Assembly (NCBI GenBank): GCA_030447545.1
Contig: JAUJOV010000004.1
Location: 1 to 64,000 of the forward strand
Direction of reading: 5' to 3'
Length of the DNA: 64,000 nt
From: Sphingomicrobium sp.
GTDB taxonomy: Bacteria > Pseudomonadota > Alphaproteobacteria > Sphingomonadales > Sphingomonadaceae
A model generated the notes under the pieces. The model was given only the letters and a program-made list of their open reading frames with translations. It searched no databases and was not told the origin of the DNA. A program made the translations under genes and the position numbers. Below are positions 51,712-60,592 of the stretch, piece by piece; within the stretch, counting starts at the first letter, position 1; each line of letters opens with the position of its first letter.

Positions 51712-51787
51712 TGGTGGGCGGTGACGGGCTCGAACCGCCGACCCTCTCGGTGTAAACGAGATGCTCTACCAGCTGAGCTAACCGCCC
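51712..51787 (-). tRNA. tRNA-Val (anticodon TAC), CCA encoded
   Basis: On the minus strand the 5' acceptor GGGCGGT (51787-51781) pairs with ACCGCCC (51722-51716). The D-arm TAGCTCAGCTGGTAGAGCA, anticodon arm CTCGTTTACACCGAG with TAC, and T-arm GGCGGTTCGAGCCCGTC fold normally. Discriminator A and CCA follow in the DNA. It separates the sulfotransferase group from the ATP synthase operon. Confidence 0.96.
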
Positions 51788-51860
51788 TCATGCGCCGCGG
51801 CGCCGCCCAGCCGTGCCATGGCGAGCGCCCGCGTGCAAGGCGGCGGGCGAGCGCTCCTTT

Positions 51861-52448
51861 TCAGCGCTTGCCCATGCTCCGGATCGCCTGCTCGACCAGC
51901 GGCTCGTCGGCTGCCGCGTCGTGGCGCTGCGCGATCAGCCGGGCTGCGGCGTCGCGCGCCGCATTGACGGCCGTCGCCCGCAGCTGCTCGACGGCCGAGC
52001 GCTCTTCCGCCGCGATCTTCTCCTCGGCCATGCGCTGGCGGCGTTCGACCAGTGCCTCGGCATTGTCCCGCGCCCGCACCAGGATTGCGTTCGCTTCGTG
52101 CCGCGCGCGCTCGACGATGGCCGCCGCCTCGGCCTCCGCGGCTGCGGACTTGGCCGCATATTCGGCCTTCAGCGCCTCGGCGTCCTTGCGCAGCGCCTCG
52201 GCCTCGGCAAGCTGGCTCTTGATCACGGCGATCTTCGCGTCGAGCGCCTTGCCGATGGCCGCGGGCACGCGCTTCCAGACGATCAGGGCGATCACCAGGA
52301 TCATCGCCAGCGAGATCGCCATCGGCGCGGTCAGGAATCCGAACGCGGTGGGCTGGGCGTGATCGCCGGCGGGCTCGTGCCCTACGGTCGCGACGGCCTC
52401 GGGATGCTCGGCCGCCTGGCCGGGCTCGACGGGATGCGGATTAGCCAT
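51861..52448 (-). CDS. atpF: ATP synthase F0 subunit b
   Basis: 195 residues. A polar N-terminus rich in Pro, His and Glu is followed by one transmembrane helix (ISLAMILVIALIVWKRVP) and a long charged helix (AVIKSQLAEAEALRKDAEALKAEYAAKS and onward) forming the peripheral stalk that connects F0 to F1. Its ATG overlaps the end of the b' gene by eight bases. It is the last gene of the F0 operon; F1 genes are elsewhere, as usual in alphaproteobacteria. Confidence 0.92.
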   Translation of the reverse strand: MANPHPVEPGQAAEHPEAVATVGHEPAGDHAQPTAFGFLTAPMAISLAMILVIALIVWKRVPAAIGKALDAKIAVIKSQLAEAEALRKDAEALKAEYAAKSAAAEAEAAAIVERARHEANAILVRARDNAEALVERRQRMAEEKIAAEERSAVEQLRATAVNAARDAAARLIAQRHDAAADEPLVEQAIRSMGKR

Positions 52449-52932
52449 GGAGCGCCGCCTTGACCATCGGCTCGGCCTCGCGCGACTCGATTCGCTTGCC
52501 GGTGAGCTTTGCCACCAGCTCGCTCACCGCTTCGGCCGCAACGGGTTCGAGCTCGCGGCGGGCCTGCTCGGCCGAAGTGCGGATGCGCGCCTCGGCTTCG
52601 GCGAGCCGCGCGACGAGCTCGTCGTCGATCGCCTTGAGGCGCTGCTCGGCCTCGCGCCCGCCCTGCTGCTTGGCTTCCTGGGCAAGCCTCATGGCCTCGC
52701 TCCGGCTCGCGTCGATCCGCTCGCGCCAGGCGGCTTCGGCGCTTTCCGCTTCCTCCCGCGCGCGCTGCGCGGCGGCGAGGTCCTCCCCGATCTTCCGGTC
52801 GCGCGAGTCGACCACCGACTGGATCTTCGACACCATCCCGCGACCGATCGCGAAATAGATGATGCCGAACACCAGCAGCAGCCAGAACAGCTGCGAGAAG
52901 AAGATGTAGGGGAGTTGCTCGATCTGAGGCAT
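52441..52932 (-). CDS. atpG: ATP synthase F0 subunit b'
   Basis: 163 residues. The N-terminus PQIEQLPYIFFSQLFWLLLVFGIIYFAIGRGM, seen here in pieces FFSQLFWLLLVFGIIYFAIG, is the membrane helix; a charged helix follows (VVDSRDRKIGEDLAAAQRAREE). This is the b' form found together with b in photosynthetic-type and alphaproteobacterial ATP synthases. It forms the stalk heterodimer with b. Located between the c- and b-subunit genes. The symbol is used variably (atpF', atpG, atpX). Confidence 0.92.
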   Translation of the reverse strand: MPQIEQLPYIFFSQLFWLLLVFGIIYFAIGRGMVSKIQSVVDSRDRKIGEDLAAAQRAREEAESAEAAWRERIDASRSEAMRLAQEAKQQGGREAEQRLKAIDDELVARLAEAEARIRTSAEQARRELEPVAAEAVSELVAKLTGKRIESREAEPMVKAALHG

Positions 52933-52979
52933 TTGCCCTGTCCGTCAGCCGGCGGGTGCCCGCCGGTCGCGCGCAAGAA

Positions 52980-53207
52980 TCAACGCGCGTAGAGGATGAT
53001 CATCGCGACCGCGAACGCGATCAGGCCGAGCAGCTCGGCGGCGGCGAAGCCGATGAACAGCCGGCCCTGCTGGCTGTCGGCGGCGGCCGGGTTGCGAAGC
53101 GCGCTCTCGAGGAACGAGCCGAACACATTGCCCACGCCGACTGCGGCAGCGCCCACGCCGATTGCGGCAAGGCCCGCGCCGATCACCTGTGCGGAAGCGA
53201 AATCCAT
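52980..53207 (-). CDS. atpE: ATP synthase F0 subunit c
   Basis: 75 residues, a two-helix hairpin: VIGAGLAAIGVGAAAVGVGNVFGSF, the polar loop ALRNPAAADSQQGRL, then FIGFAAAELLGLIAFAVAMIILY, with the proton-carrying glutamate in AAELLGL. It forms the rotating ring of F0. A good AAGAGGAG lies upstream of the start at 53207. Confidence 0.96.
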   Translation of the reverse strand: MDFASAQVIGAGLAAIGVGAAAVGVGNVFGSFLESALRNPAAADSQQGRLFIGFAAAELLGLIAFAVAMIILYAR

Positions 53208-53229
53208 CTGAAACTCCTCTTGGGTAAGA

Positions 53230-54009
53230 CTAGTGAAGGTTTACTGCGTCGTTGAGGTACAGCGTCGTCAGAAGCGCGAACACATAGGCCTGGATGGCGC
53301 TGACCAGCAGCTCGAGCGCGCTCACGCCGATGATGAACAGGAAGCTGAGGATCCCGACGCCCCAGCCCATCGGGCCGCTGTTGAAGCCGTTCACGACGAA
53401 GCTTCCGAACACTTCCATGAGGATGTGCCCGGCGATCATCGCGACGAACAGCCGAAGCCCGAGGCTGAAGGGCCGCACCATGAACGAGATGAACTCGATC
53501 GCGGCGATCAGCGGCACCATGATCTTGGGCGTGCCGTGCGGGATGAACAGCGAGAAGAAGTGAAGCTTGTGGCGCGCGAAGCCGACGATCAGCACGATCG
53601 AGAAGCTCATCACCGCAAGCACGCCGGTGATGCTGAAATGGCTGGTGGTGGTGAACTGGTGCATGCCCGGAATGATCGCCAGCGGCATCAGGCCCAGAAG
53701 GTTGGCGACCAGGATGAACATGAACAGCGAGAAGATGAAGGGCATGAACTTGCGGCCTTCGGGACCGATGTTCACGCGCACCAGATCGTCGATGAAGCCG
53801 GTAACGCCCTCGACCGCCATCTGCCAGCGGTCGGGGACCAGCTGGCGCTTCATTCCCGTCGCCATGAAGCCGAAGATCAGCGCAAGCGTGATCAGCAGCC
53901 ACAGCGAGCTGTTGGTGAAGCTGATGTCGTAACCGGCGACGTTCAGCGGGAGCAAAGGCTCCACGGTGAACTGGTGCATCGGGTCGATCTTGCCTTCTTC
54001 AGCGGCCAC
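53230..54009 (-). CDS. atpB: ATP synthase F0 subunit a
   Basis: 259 residues from GTG 54009. Five to six membrane helices are present; the essential arginine lies in FSLGLRLFVAMIAGHILMEV. Other landmarks are DPMHQFTVEPLLPL, TNSSLWLLITLALIF, FIFSLFMFILVANLLGLMPL and ALELLVSAIQAYVFALLTT. It forms the proton half-channels next to the c-ring. It lies between atpI and atpE in the usual order. Confidence 0.96.
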   Translation of the reverse strand: MAAEEGKIDPMHQFTVEPLLPLNVAGYDISFTNSSLWLLITLALIFGFMATGMKRQLVPDRWQMAVEGVTGFIDDLVRVNIGPEGRKFMPFIFSLFMFILVANLLGLMPLAIIPGMHQFTTTSHFSITGVLAVMSFSIVLIVGFARHKLHFFSLFIPHGTPKIMVPLIAAIEFISFMVRPFSLGLRLFVAMIAGHILMEVFGSFVVNGFNSGPMGWGVGILSFLFIIGVSALELLVSAIQAYVFALLTTLYLNDAVNLH

Positions 54010-54025
54010 GCAGCTTTGTACCTTC

Positions 54026-54361
54026 TTACGAGCTTGCCCCGGGACCGGAGCCCGGCGGCGTTTTCGAAACCCGCATGACGTTCACCACGCCGACGCCGAA
54101 TCCGACGAACAGCAGCACCAGGAAGAACGCCGGAAAGGTCCCGAACAGAGTGTCGAGGCCCCATCCGATGATCCCGCCGCCCGCCGGAGCACCGATCAGG
54201 TGGCTGAACATCAGCTGCCAAACCCGATTGCCCGGGTAGAGCGCTGCCTTGCCGGTCCTTTTCGCTTCCGCCTGCTGCACCCGCTCGAGCCGCTGTTCGA
54301 GCGAATCGAGCCGTGTGTCTGGTGGAAGCTTCGGATCCTGCCCGGTCTCGTCCGTCGCCAT
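54026..54361 (-). CDS. atpI: AtpI family protein
   Basis: 111 residues from ATG 54361. A charged N-terminus (LDSLEQRLERVQQAEAKRTG) is followed by two membrane helices (HLIGAPAGGGIIGWGLDTLFG, FFLVLLFVGFGVGVVNVMR). AtpI is the first gene of many ATP synthase operons and assists c-ring assembly or magnesium uptake. It is 16 bases upstream of atpB. Confidence 0.9.
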   Translation of the reverse strand: MATDETGQDPKLPPDTRLDSLEQRLERVQQAEAKRTGKAALYPGNRVWQLMFSHLIGAPAGGGIIGWGLDTLFGTFPAFFLVLLFVGFGVGVVNVMRVSKTPPGSGPGASS

Positions 54362-54527
54362 GACCTTCCCTCAAGCATCGCCCCGGCCTTGAAGCGGGCA
54401 AGCAAGGAACGAGGAACATGGCGGCGGCCGAGGCCGCCAAGGCGCCGCCCCTTTATGAACCGGCCTTCGGCAAGTCAACCGCCGCGCGGGAAGGGCGGGG
54501 GAGGTGGCTCGGGGCTGCTTCGGCCGG

Positions 54528-54914
54528 TCAGCCGCAATAATCGGGCTGCGGCGCGGGTTCGCCGGGGCGCCGCCTGCGCCACACGCCGTCGGCCAGCATA
54601 TAGGCCTCGCCCACCGCAAGCGCGGCGAGCAGCTCGCACCCCGTGGCGATGCCCGCGGCCTGAGTCGTTGCTCCGCGGCGGAGGGCAAGCGTCGAGTACA
54701 GCGCTCGCCTGCGGATGTTGATCGCCCCGACCTGCCGCTGGACCACGGCGGGCGGCGTGGACGCATAGCCCAGATAGCCGTCGAAGCGCTCGCCGACCTG
54801 GCCAGCGCGGCGGGCGGTCGCGAGCTCGGGATAGTTCTGCGCAACGGTCGGCGCCGCGGCGGTCCCGAGGCCGATCGCGACGCAACACGCAACAAGGCCC
54901 ATGCGCATCGTCAT
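54528..54914 (-). CDS. ydbL: YdbL family (DUF1318) periplasmic protein
   Basis: 128 residues; its start overlaps the ynbE stop (ATGA). A signal peptide (MGLVACCVAIGLGTAAAPTVA) is followed by the YdbL domain: AGQVGERFDGYLGY, QRQVGAINIRRRALYSTLA, TTQAAGIATGCELLAA, GEAYMLADGVWRRR. YdbL assists the YdbH-YnbE phospholipid-transport system in Enterobacteria. It is the last gene of the operon. Confidence 0.9.
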   Translation of the reverse strand: MTMRMGLVACCVAIGLGTAAAPTVAQNYPELATARRAGQVGERFDGYLGYASTPPAVVQRQVGAINIRRRALYSTLALRRGATTQAAGIATGCELLAALAVGEAYMLADGVWRRRRPGEPAPQPDYCG

Positions 54915-55144
54915 TGTCTGTTCCCCGGCGGCTGGGTCTGCGGGAAAGCGTCGGGGTTCTGCCGGATCAGGTCGCGCGCATCCTGCTGCAGCCGGACAAG
55001 CACTTCCTGAGTGATGTCCACGTTGAGGTTGATCTCGATAGGCTTGTCGGGCGATTCGACGGTCACGCAGCTCGCCAGCGGCAGCGTGATCGCGGCCGCA
55101 AGCAGAGCGGCTCGCCTCGGGATGGTGCGGTGTGACATCTTCAT
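54911..55144 (-). CDS. ynbE: YnbE family lipoprotein
   Basis: 77 residues from ATG 55144, which overlaps the stop of the ydbH gene (ATGA); ATG 55138 is a second option. The lipoprotein signal ends LPLASC. The mature part is short: KPIEINLNVDITQEVLVRLQ, DARDLIRQNPDAFP. YnbE is the outer-membrane lipoprotein that binds YdbH and completes the intermembrane bridge. Confidence 0.92.
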   Translation of the reverse strand: MKMSHRTIPRRAALLAAAITLPLASCVTVESPDKPIEINLNVDITQEVLVRLQQDARDLIRQNPDAFPQTQPPGNRQ

Positions 55145-58100
55145 CTCTCGCTTGCAGTGGGGGGGTGGGTCGATGGCGTGACCTGTTCGGCCGGCGGTTG
55201 CGTCTGCGTCTGGTCGGCGTCTTTCTCGATCGTGCGAGTCTCGGTGACGATTCCCGGGGCGTCGATCGGGAAGGGCATCACGGGTGCGATCACGGCCGTC
55301 GGATCCCTGAAGCCCTTGGCGGTCTGGATCAGGGCGCGGAACGGACCCTTGATGTTGAGGTTGACCCGCAGCGGCACCTTCCGGAGCGCGTTGCGGACCA
55401 GCCCGGAGATGAATCCGCCTTTTCTGGCGCCGAGCGAAAGGTCGCTGATCGTAAAGCGGGTCGCGAACTCGCCGGCGAGGTCGCCGTCGAGGCGAATGAT
55501 CATCGAGCGGTAGTGGATGTCGCTGAGCAGGTCGAACGCGATTCCGGCCGCGAGTCCGGCCTTGGGTCTGGGGCCGGTGTAGGCGAAGTGACCGCCGGGC
55601 AGGCGCGAATCCAGCCGTCCGCCGACGATTCGGCCGCCGCTTTCGTCGAAGATCATCGGCAGGACGCCGTCGAACGTGCCGGTGATCTCGAGGCCTTCGA
55701 ACCCGAGGCTGTCGACGAACTGCTTGGCCTCGAAACCGATGAGCTGGAAGGTCAGCCGCTTGGCGCTCGGCCGGCCGAAGTTGAGGATCGTCTCCTGGAG
55801 GACCAGCTGGCCGCCCATGAACGGCCATGAGCCGCGCTCGACCTTCACCAGCTGGTTGCGCAGCAGCTGATAGCGGATCACCCCGTTCTCCACGGGGATT
55901 CCGGGGTTGATCGAGCGGACCGCGGCGACCTGGCCCGGAGCGGTCTCGAGGGCCAGCAGGTCGGTGAAGTGAACCGAGGTGCTAAGGCCCGTGACCGGCC
56001 CGAACGGCGCTGCCAGATCCATGTTCGCGGTCTGGAAATCGCCGGTCGAGGTGACGTTGCCCTTGCCGCTCCAGTTGATCCGTCCCTGGCCGCTGACCGT
56101 CCCTTGGACGAGGGCAATCACGCCTTCGGTGAGCCGCGTGATCTCCTCGGGCTGGAGGTTGGCGCCGAATGTAATGCCCGGCACGTCGAGGATCGCGCCG
56201 CCGGTGCCGCTTGCAAGGTCGTGGCGGATCGTCACGTCGCTGATCTTCACGCCGCTTTCCGGGTGGAACAGGGTCCCGCCCGCGCGGACATCCTTGCCGC
56301 CGATCCTGACCGAGAAATCATTGCTTCGAAGCGCGTAGAAGCGCGGCGGGTCCTCGCCCCGATCGGTCAGCGTCAGCGAGCCGTCGACGTTGAGATCGCC
56401 GCGCCTGAAATCCCATCGCCCGTCGGCCTCGCTGACCAGCAGCGGAATGTTGCCGATCGTCGAAGTCGCATCGGCGAACGTGCCGGTGATGCCGCGGCCG
56501 CTGAAGGTCCCCTGCAGCCGGTCGGCATTGAAGGCGACGGGCGCGTCGGGGTCGCCGAGGCGCAGGCCCATGTCGGTGAACGCGAAGTCCTTGCCCACAA
56601 ACCGGGCGGTGTCGGCCCTGACGCCGAGCGGCGATTTCCCAAGCCGGCCGTCGAGGCTGAGGTTGTTGGTCGTCGCCGCCATCCGGAGCTCGCCGCCCGG
56701 GCCCTGCGACACGATCGCCGGGCCGATCGGGCAGAGCGGCAGGCGGGTCGGACCGAACTGGAACTCGCCCATCTGGAAGAAGCGCCAGCTCGCGACGACG
56801 CAGCTCTGGCCGACCGTGAAGCGGCCGCCGGCGCCCAATCGGCCGTTGAGCGGCAGCCTGAGCCCGGCCACGCGGCCGTCGGGGAACGGGGCGTCGAGCA
56901 AGGCGACGGTGTCGAACTCGGTCGCTCCGCCGGCCGTTGCGCTGAAGCGGATCGGGGCGAGCGCGAGACGCGACTCGCCCGCGCTATAGGGGGCGATCCG
57001 TGCGACGCCGTTCAGCGGGCCGCCCGGCCGCGGCTGGCGAAGCAGCACCTGCCCGGTCGGCAGCCCGCCGCCGGCCATCTGGATAAGGCCGTCGATGCGC
57101 AGGCGCCCGGATGGCCAGTAATAGGTCACACCCTCGCCCCCCGACACTCGCGCGCGAGCTCCCGCGTCGGTGCGCACGTTGGCGCTTTCGATGCGGGCCG
57201 CGCCGCCACCGGGGAAGTTGACGATCCGGATGTCGCCCGCAGCGTCGAATTTGCTCGCCGTCCGGTCGATCGCAGTGCCGATCGCGGTGGCGATCTGCCC
57301 CAGAGGCGTCCCCCGCGCTGCCGCAAGCGGCTCGGTGACGCCGGCGAGCACGCTTTTCGCCAGCCCCGCATCCTGGGCGGAATATTCGCCGATCATCGCC
57401 AGAGTGCCGGCTTCGGCCCCGAGCAGGTAGCGGCCCTGGACGCGCGTGCGCTCGGCGGACATCGGGCCGAGGCGCGAGCGTTGCGCGGCGGCGTCGATCG
57501 AGCCCGCCACCGTGTCGAGCGTGCCCTTGAAGTCGATGTTGCCGGTGAGGGCGGCGAGGCCGTTCGCCCCCGCCACCAGCCGCGGCGTGGCCATCTGTCC
57601 GCGGCCCTGGAATCGCGTGAACGATTCGTTGAAGCGGCTGTTGAGGTCGAAGCGCGGTGAATCCATCTCGAAATTGCTCGCCGGGCAGGCGAACTGCTGC
57701 GCGACGAAAGGCCCGTCGACGTGCGGGCTGCGCGCGACCACTTCGATGTTCGTATGGGCGTGGAACGCGTGGGCGAAGCACCTGCCGAAGATCAGGTGCG
57801 GGCTCGATGCCGCAAGCACTCCCTTGAACCCGCCGGTGAGATTGCCCGCGCCGGCAAGCGAGAAGCCGAGCGGGCCCGCAGGCGTCTGGAGGCTGATGCT
57901 GGTGTCGGCGACGTCGATGACGATGTTGGGAAGCTCGAACGGCTTGTCGGTCGGGGGCGGGAGAAGCTTGCTGACCTCGCCCCAAACGACCCGGCCGTTC
58001 ACCACCTTGCCTTCCAGCCGCACTCCGCGAGCGACGATCCGGTAGACCCGGACGCTTCCGGCCAGGGTCCAGCGCAGCTGGATCAGGGCATGGCGCGCGA

Positions 58101-58383
58101 CGAGGTCCGGGTCCTTGGGATCGCCAATGACGAGGTTGCTGATCTGCTGGGTGCGCAGCCCGACCCGGTCGAGGTCATAGGTCGCCTGAACACCCCTCTG
58201 CTCGAACTGGCGCTGAAGCACCTCCCCGGCAATCGGGCGGCGCGCGATCCACAAGCCTGCGATGGCGAGCAGGAACAGCAGGATGAGCCCCAGCGCGGCA
58301 ATCGCGGCAATGCGCTGCCAGCCGCGGCGCCGGACTATAACCGAATCACCGTCTTCATCCCCGCCTGGGCTCCGCCGTGCCAT
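55141..58383 (-). CDS. ydbH: YdbH-like intermembrane phospholipid transport protein (AsmA-like)
   Basis: 1080 residues from ATG 58383. One N-terminal membrane helix (IAALGLILLFLLAIAGLWIA) anchors a long beta-rich periplasmic part of repeating short strands, such as GITGTFADATSTIGNIPLLV and ENGVIRYQLLRNQLVKVERG. The C-terminal 200 residues hold the conserved YdbH family segment (LQETILNFGRPSAKRLTFQL, DGVLPMIFDESGGRIVGGRL, DIHYRSMIIRLDGDLAGEF). Together with TamB and YhdP such proteins form groove-shaped bridges carrying phospholipids to the outer membrane. ynbE and ydbL follow in overlapping order. Divergent from radC. Confidence 0.9.
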   Translation of the reverse strand: MARRSPGGDEDGDSVIVRRRGWQRIAAIAALGLILLFLLAIAGLWIARRPIAGEVLQRQFEQRGVQATYDLDRVGLRTQQISNLVIGDPKDPDLVARHALIQLRWTLAGSVRVYRIVARGVRLEGKVVNGRVVWGEVSKLLPPPTDKPFELPNIVIDVADTSISLQTPAGPLGFSLAGAGNLTGGFKGVLAASSPHLIFGRCFAHAFHAHTNIEVVARSPHVDGPFVAQQFACPASNFEMDSPRFDLNSRFNESFTRFQGRGQMATPRLVAGANGLAALTGNIDFKGTLDTVAGSIDAAAQRSRLGPMSAERTRVQGRYLLGAEAGTLAMIGEYSAQDAGLAKSVLAGVTEPLAAARGTPLGQIATAIGTAIDRTASKFDAAGDIRIVNFPGGGAARIESANVRTDAGARARVSGGEGVTYYWPSGRLRIDGLIQMAGGGLPTGQVLLRQPRPGGPLNGVARIAPYSAGESRLALAPIRFSATAGGATEFDTVALLDAPFPDGRVAGLRLPLNGRLGAGGRFTVGQSCVVASWRFFQMGEFQFGPTRLPLCPIGPAIVSQGPGGELRMAATTNNLSLDGRLGKSPLGVRADTARFVGKDFAFTDMGLRLGDPDAPVAFNADRLQGTFSGRGITGTFADATSTIGNIPLLVSEADGRWDFRRGDLNVDGSLTLTDRGEDPPRFYALRSNDFSVRIGGKDVRAGGTLFHPESGVKISDVTIRHDLASGTGGAILDVPGITFGANLQPEEITRLTEGVIALVQGTVSGQGRINWSGKGNVTSTGDFQTANMDLAAPFGPVTGLSTSVHFTDLLALETAPGQVAAVRSINPGIPVENGVIRYQLLRNQLVKVERGSWPFMGGQLVLQETILNFGRPSAKRLTFQLIGFEAKQFVDSLGFEGLEITGTFDGVLPMIFDESGGRIVGGRLDSRLPGGHFAYTGPRPKAGLAAGIAFDLLSDIHYRSMIIRLDGDLAGEFATRFTISDLSLGARKGGFISGLVRNALRKVPLRVNLNIKGPFRALIQTAKGFRDPTAVIAPVMPFPIDAPGIVTETRTIEKDADQTQTQPPAEQVTPSTHPPTASER

Positions 58384-58532
58384 CAAGCTTAACAAACCCT
58401 CCCGTGGGGCCACCGTTCCGTTGGCGGCATGAACTGCGGGTTAAGCCTGTTCTAGAGCAACACTTTCCAGATTGGCGAGCGCTCGTTAGTACTTGCCGGG
58501 CTCGGTGTCGGCTCGCTTCAACTGGGGGCGGC

Positions 58533-59231
58533 ATGCACGGGCGCGTCACGACAACGGGCGGGGAGGAGCCAGGCAAGGGCCACCGCGAGCGGCTGCGCAG
58601 GCGGCTGTTCGAAGGAGGGGCGAGGGCGCTGCTCGACCACGAGCTGGTCGAATATCTGCTCGCGCTGGCGATCCCGCGCCGTGACACAAAGGACCTCGCC
58701 CGAAGGCTGATTGCCCAGTTCGGCGGAATCGGGCCCTTGCTCGCGGCCGATGCCGAGACGCTGAAGCGCGAGGGGTTGACCGAAGGCGTGGTCGCCGCGC
58801 TGAAGATCGCGCAGGTGACGGCGCTTCGTCTGCTCGAGACCCGGATGGAAGGCCGGCCGGTGCTGTCGAGCTGGGACGCGCTCGGCGATTATCTCCACGC
58901 GGCCATGGCCCATTGCCCGGTCGAGGAGGTGCGCGTCCTGTTCCTCAATGCCAAGAACATGCTGATCGCCAACGAAGCGCTGTGGCGCGGCTCGGTCGAC
59001 GAAGCTTCGGTGCATGTGCGCGAAGTGATGAAGCGCGAGATCGCTCACGGGGCGACCGCGATCATCATCGTCCATAACCATCCGAGCGGCGACCCCAGCC
59101 CAAGCCAGCAGGACATCCGGCTGACGCGTGAGCTGGTCGAGGCCGGACGGCACATGAAGGTGACCGTCCACGACCATGTGATCGTCGGCGCTGGGGGGCG
59201 CTCGAGCCTGAGGGCATTGGGGCTGATGTGA
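58533..59231 (+). CDS. radC: RadC family JAB1/MPN-domain protein
   Basis: 232 residues from ATG 58533. An N-terminal helical part (HRERLRRRLFEGGARALLDHELVEYLLAL, FGGIGPLLAADAETL) precedes the JAMM metal site HNHPSGDPSPSQQD with the upstream glutamate in VEEVRVLFLN. RadC proteins have a metalloprotease-like fold; the DNA repair role once proposed is uncertain. It is followed 38 bases later by purB. Confidence 0.94.
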   Translation: MHGRVTTTGGEEPGKGHRERLRRRLFEGGARALLDHELVEYLLALAIPRRDTKDLARRLIAQFGGIGPLLAADAETLKREGLTEGVVAALKIAQVTALRLLETRMEGRPVLSSWDALGDYLHAAMAHCPVEEVRVLFLNAKNMLIANEALWRGSVDEASVHVREVMKREIAHGATAIIIVHNHPSGDPSPSQQDIRLTRELVEAGRHMKVTVHDHVIVGAGGRSSLRALGLM

Positions 59232-59269
59232 TTTGATGCACCGAAGCGGCTCTGCTAGCCGGGCGCCGC

Positions 59270-60592
59270 ATGATCCCCCGCTATTCGCGCCCCGAGATGA
59301 CCTCGATCTGGTCGCCCGAGAACCGATACCGAATCTGGTTCCAGATCGAGATGTTCGCGGCCGAGGCAATGGGGCGGATCGGGATGATTCCCGCCGAGGA
59401 TGCGGCCAGCCTCCGCGCGGCTTACGACCAGGACCTGCTGTGCGAGTTCGAGGTCGGCGCGTTCGACCTGATCGAGGCCGTCACCAAGCACGACGTAATC
59501 GCCTTTTTGACCTGGGTCGGCAACAAGCTCGGGCCCGAGGCGCGCTGGCTTCACCAGGGGATGACCAGCTCGGACGTGCTCGACACTGCGCTTGCAGTCC
59601 AGATGACTCAGGCAGCGGATCTGCTGATCGAGGACCTCGACGAGCTGCTTGCCGTACTCAAACGCCGCGCATTCGAGCACAAGCTGACGCCGACGATCGG
59701 CCGGAGCCATGGAATCCATGCGGAGCCTACCAGCTTCGGCCTGAAGCTTGCGCAGGCCCACGCCGAGTTCGACCGCAACCGCAGGCGCCTGGTTGCGGCG
59801 CGGGAGGAAATCGCGACCTGCGCCATTTCCGGAGCGGTCGGAACCTTCGCCAATGTTCCGCCGGAGGTCGAGGCGCATGTCGCCGAGCAGCTCGGCCTCA
59901 AGCCCGAGCCGATTTCCACCCAGGTGATCCCGCGTGACCGCCACGCGATGTTCTTCGCGACCCTGGGCGTGATCGCCTCGTCGATCGAGCGGCTCGCAGT
60001 CGAGATCCGGCATTTGCAGCGCACCGAAGTGCTTGAAGCGGAAGAATATTTCTCGCCCGGTCAGAAGGGCAGCTCGGCAATGCCGCACAAGCGCAATCCC
60101 GTGCTGAGCGAGAACCTCACCGGCCTGGCACGGATGGTCCGGGGCGCTGTCATGCCAGCAATGGAAAATGTGGCGCTGTGGCACGAGCGGGACATCTCCC
60201 ACTCGTCGGTCGAGCGGTTCATTGCTCCCGACGCGACGATCACGCTCGACTTCGCGCTCGCGCGGCTCACGGGCGTGGTGCGGCGGCTGCTCGTCTATCC
60301 CGAGCGCATGCGCCGCAACCTCGAGCGCATGGGGGGGCTCATCCACTCGCAGCGAGTGCTTCTTGCGCTTACTCGTGCGGGGCTAAGCCGCGAGGACAGT
60401 TACGCGCTGGTCCAGCGCAACGCGATGAAGGTGTGGGAATCCGACGGAAAGCTGTCGCTGCTCGAGCTGCTCAAGAGCGACGCCCAGGTCGTCGCGCATC
60501 TGAGTGCCGAGGAGCTCGATGCCCTGTTCAACCTCGACTATCACCTGAAGCAGGTCGACGCGATCTTCGAGCGAGTGTTCGGTAGCGCCTAG
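59270..60592 (+). CDS. purB: Adenylosuccinate lyase
   Basis: 440 residues from ATG 59270. It cleaves SAICAR and adenylosuccinate in purine synthesis. Landmarks: IPRYSRPEMTSIWSPENRY, WLHQGMTSSDVLDTAL, TIGRSHGIHAEPTSFGLKLA (catalytic His), and the fumarase-superfamily signature GSSAMPHKRNPVLSEN. The length and order are normal and the frame intact. Its last four bases overlap the convergent metallo-beta-lactamase-fold gene. Confidence 0.97.
   Translation: MIPRYSRPEMTSIWSPENRYRIWFQIEMFAAEAMGRIGMIPAEDAASLRAAYDQDLLCEFEVGAFDLIEAVTKHDVIAFLTWVGNKLGPEARWLHQGMTSSDVLDTALAVQMTQAADLLIEDLDELLAVLKRRAFEHKLTPTIGRSHGIHAEPTSFGLKLAQAHAEFDRNRRRLVAAREEIATCAISGAVGTFANVPPEVEAHVAEQLGLKPEPISTQVIPRDRHAMFFATLGVIASSIERLAVEIRHLQRTEVLEAEEYFSPGQKGSSAMPHKRNPVLSENLTGLARMVRGAVMPAMENVALWHERDISHSSVERFIAPDATITLDFALARLTGVVRRLLVYPERMRRNLERMGGLIHSQRVLLALTRAGLSREDSYALVQRNAMKVWESDGKLSLLELLKSDAQVVAHLSAEELDALFNLDYHLKQVDAIFERVFGSA

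Noticed and set aside
51700..51790. Attachment site duplication of tRNA-Val
   Set aside because: I searched by eye for a second copy of the tRNA 3' end in the neighbouring 5 kb and found none, so island limits are unproven.
55969..57660. Plus-strand frame of about 560 codons
   Set aside because: Antisense to ydbH, which has the membrane anchor, family C-terminus and overlapping operon partners.
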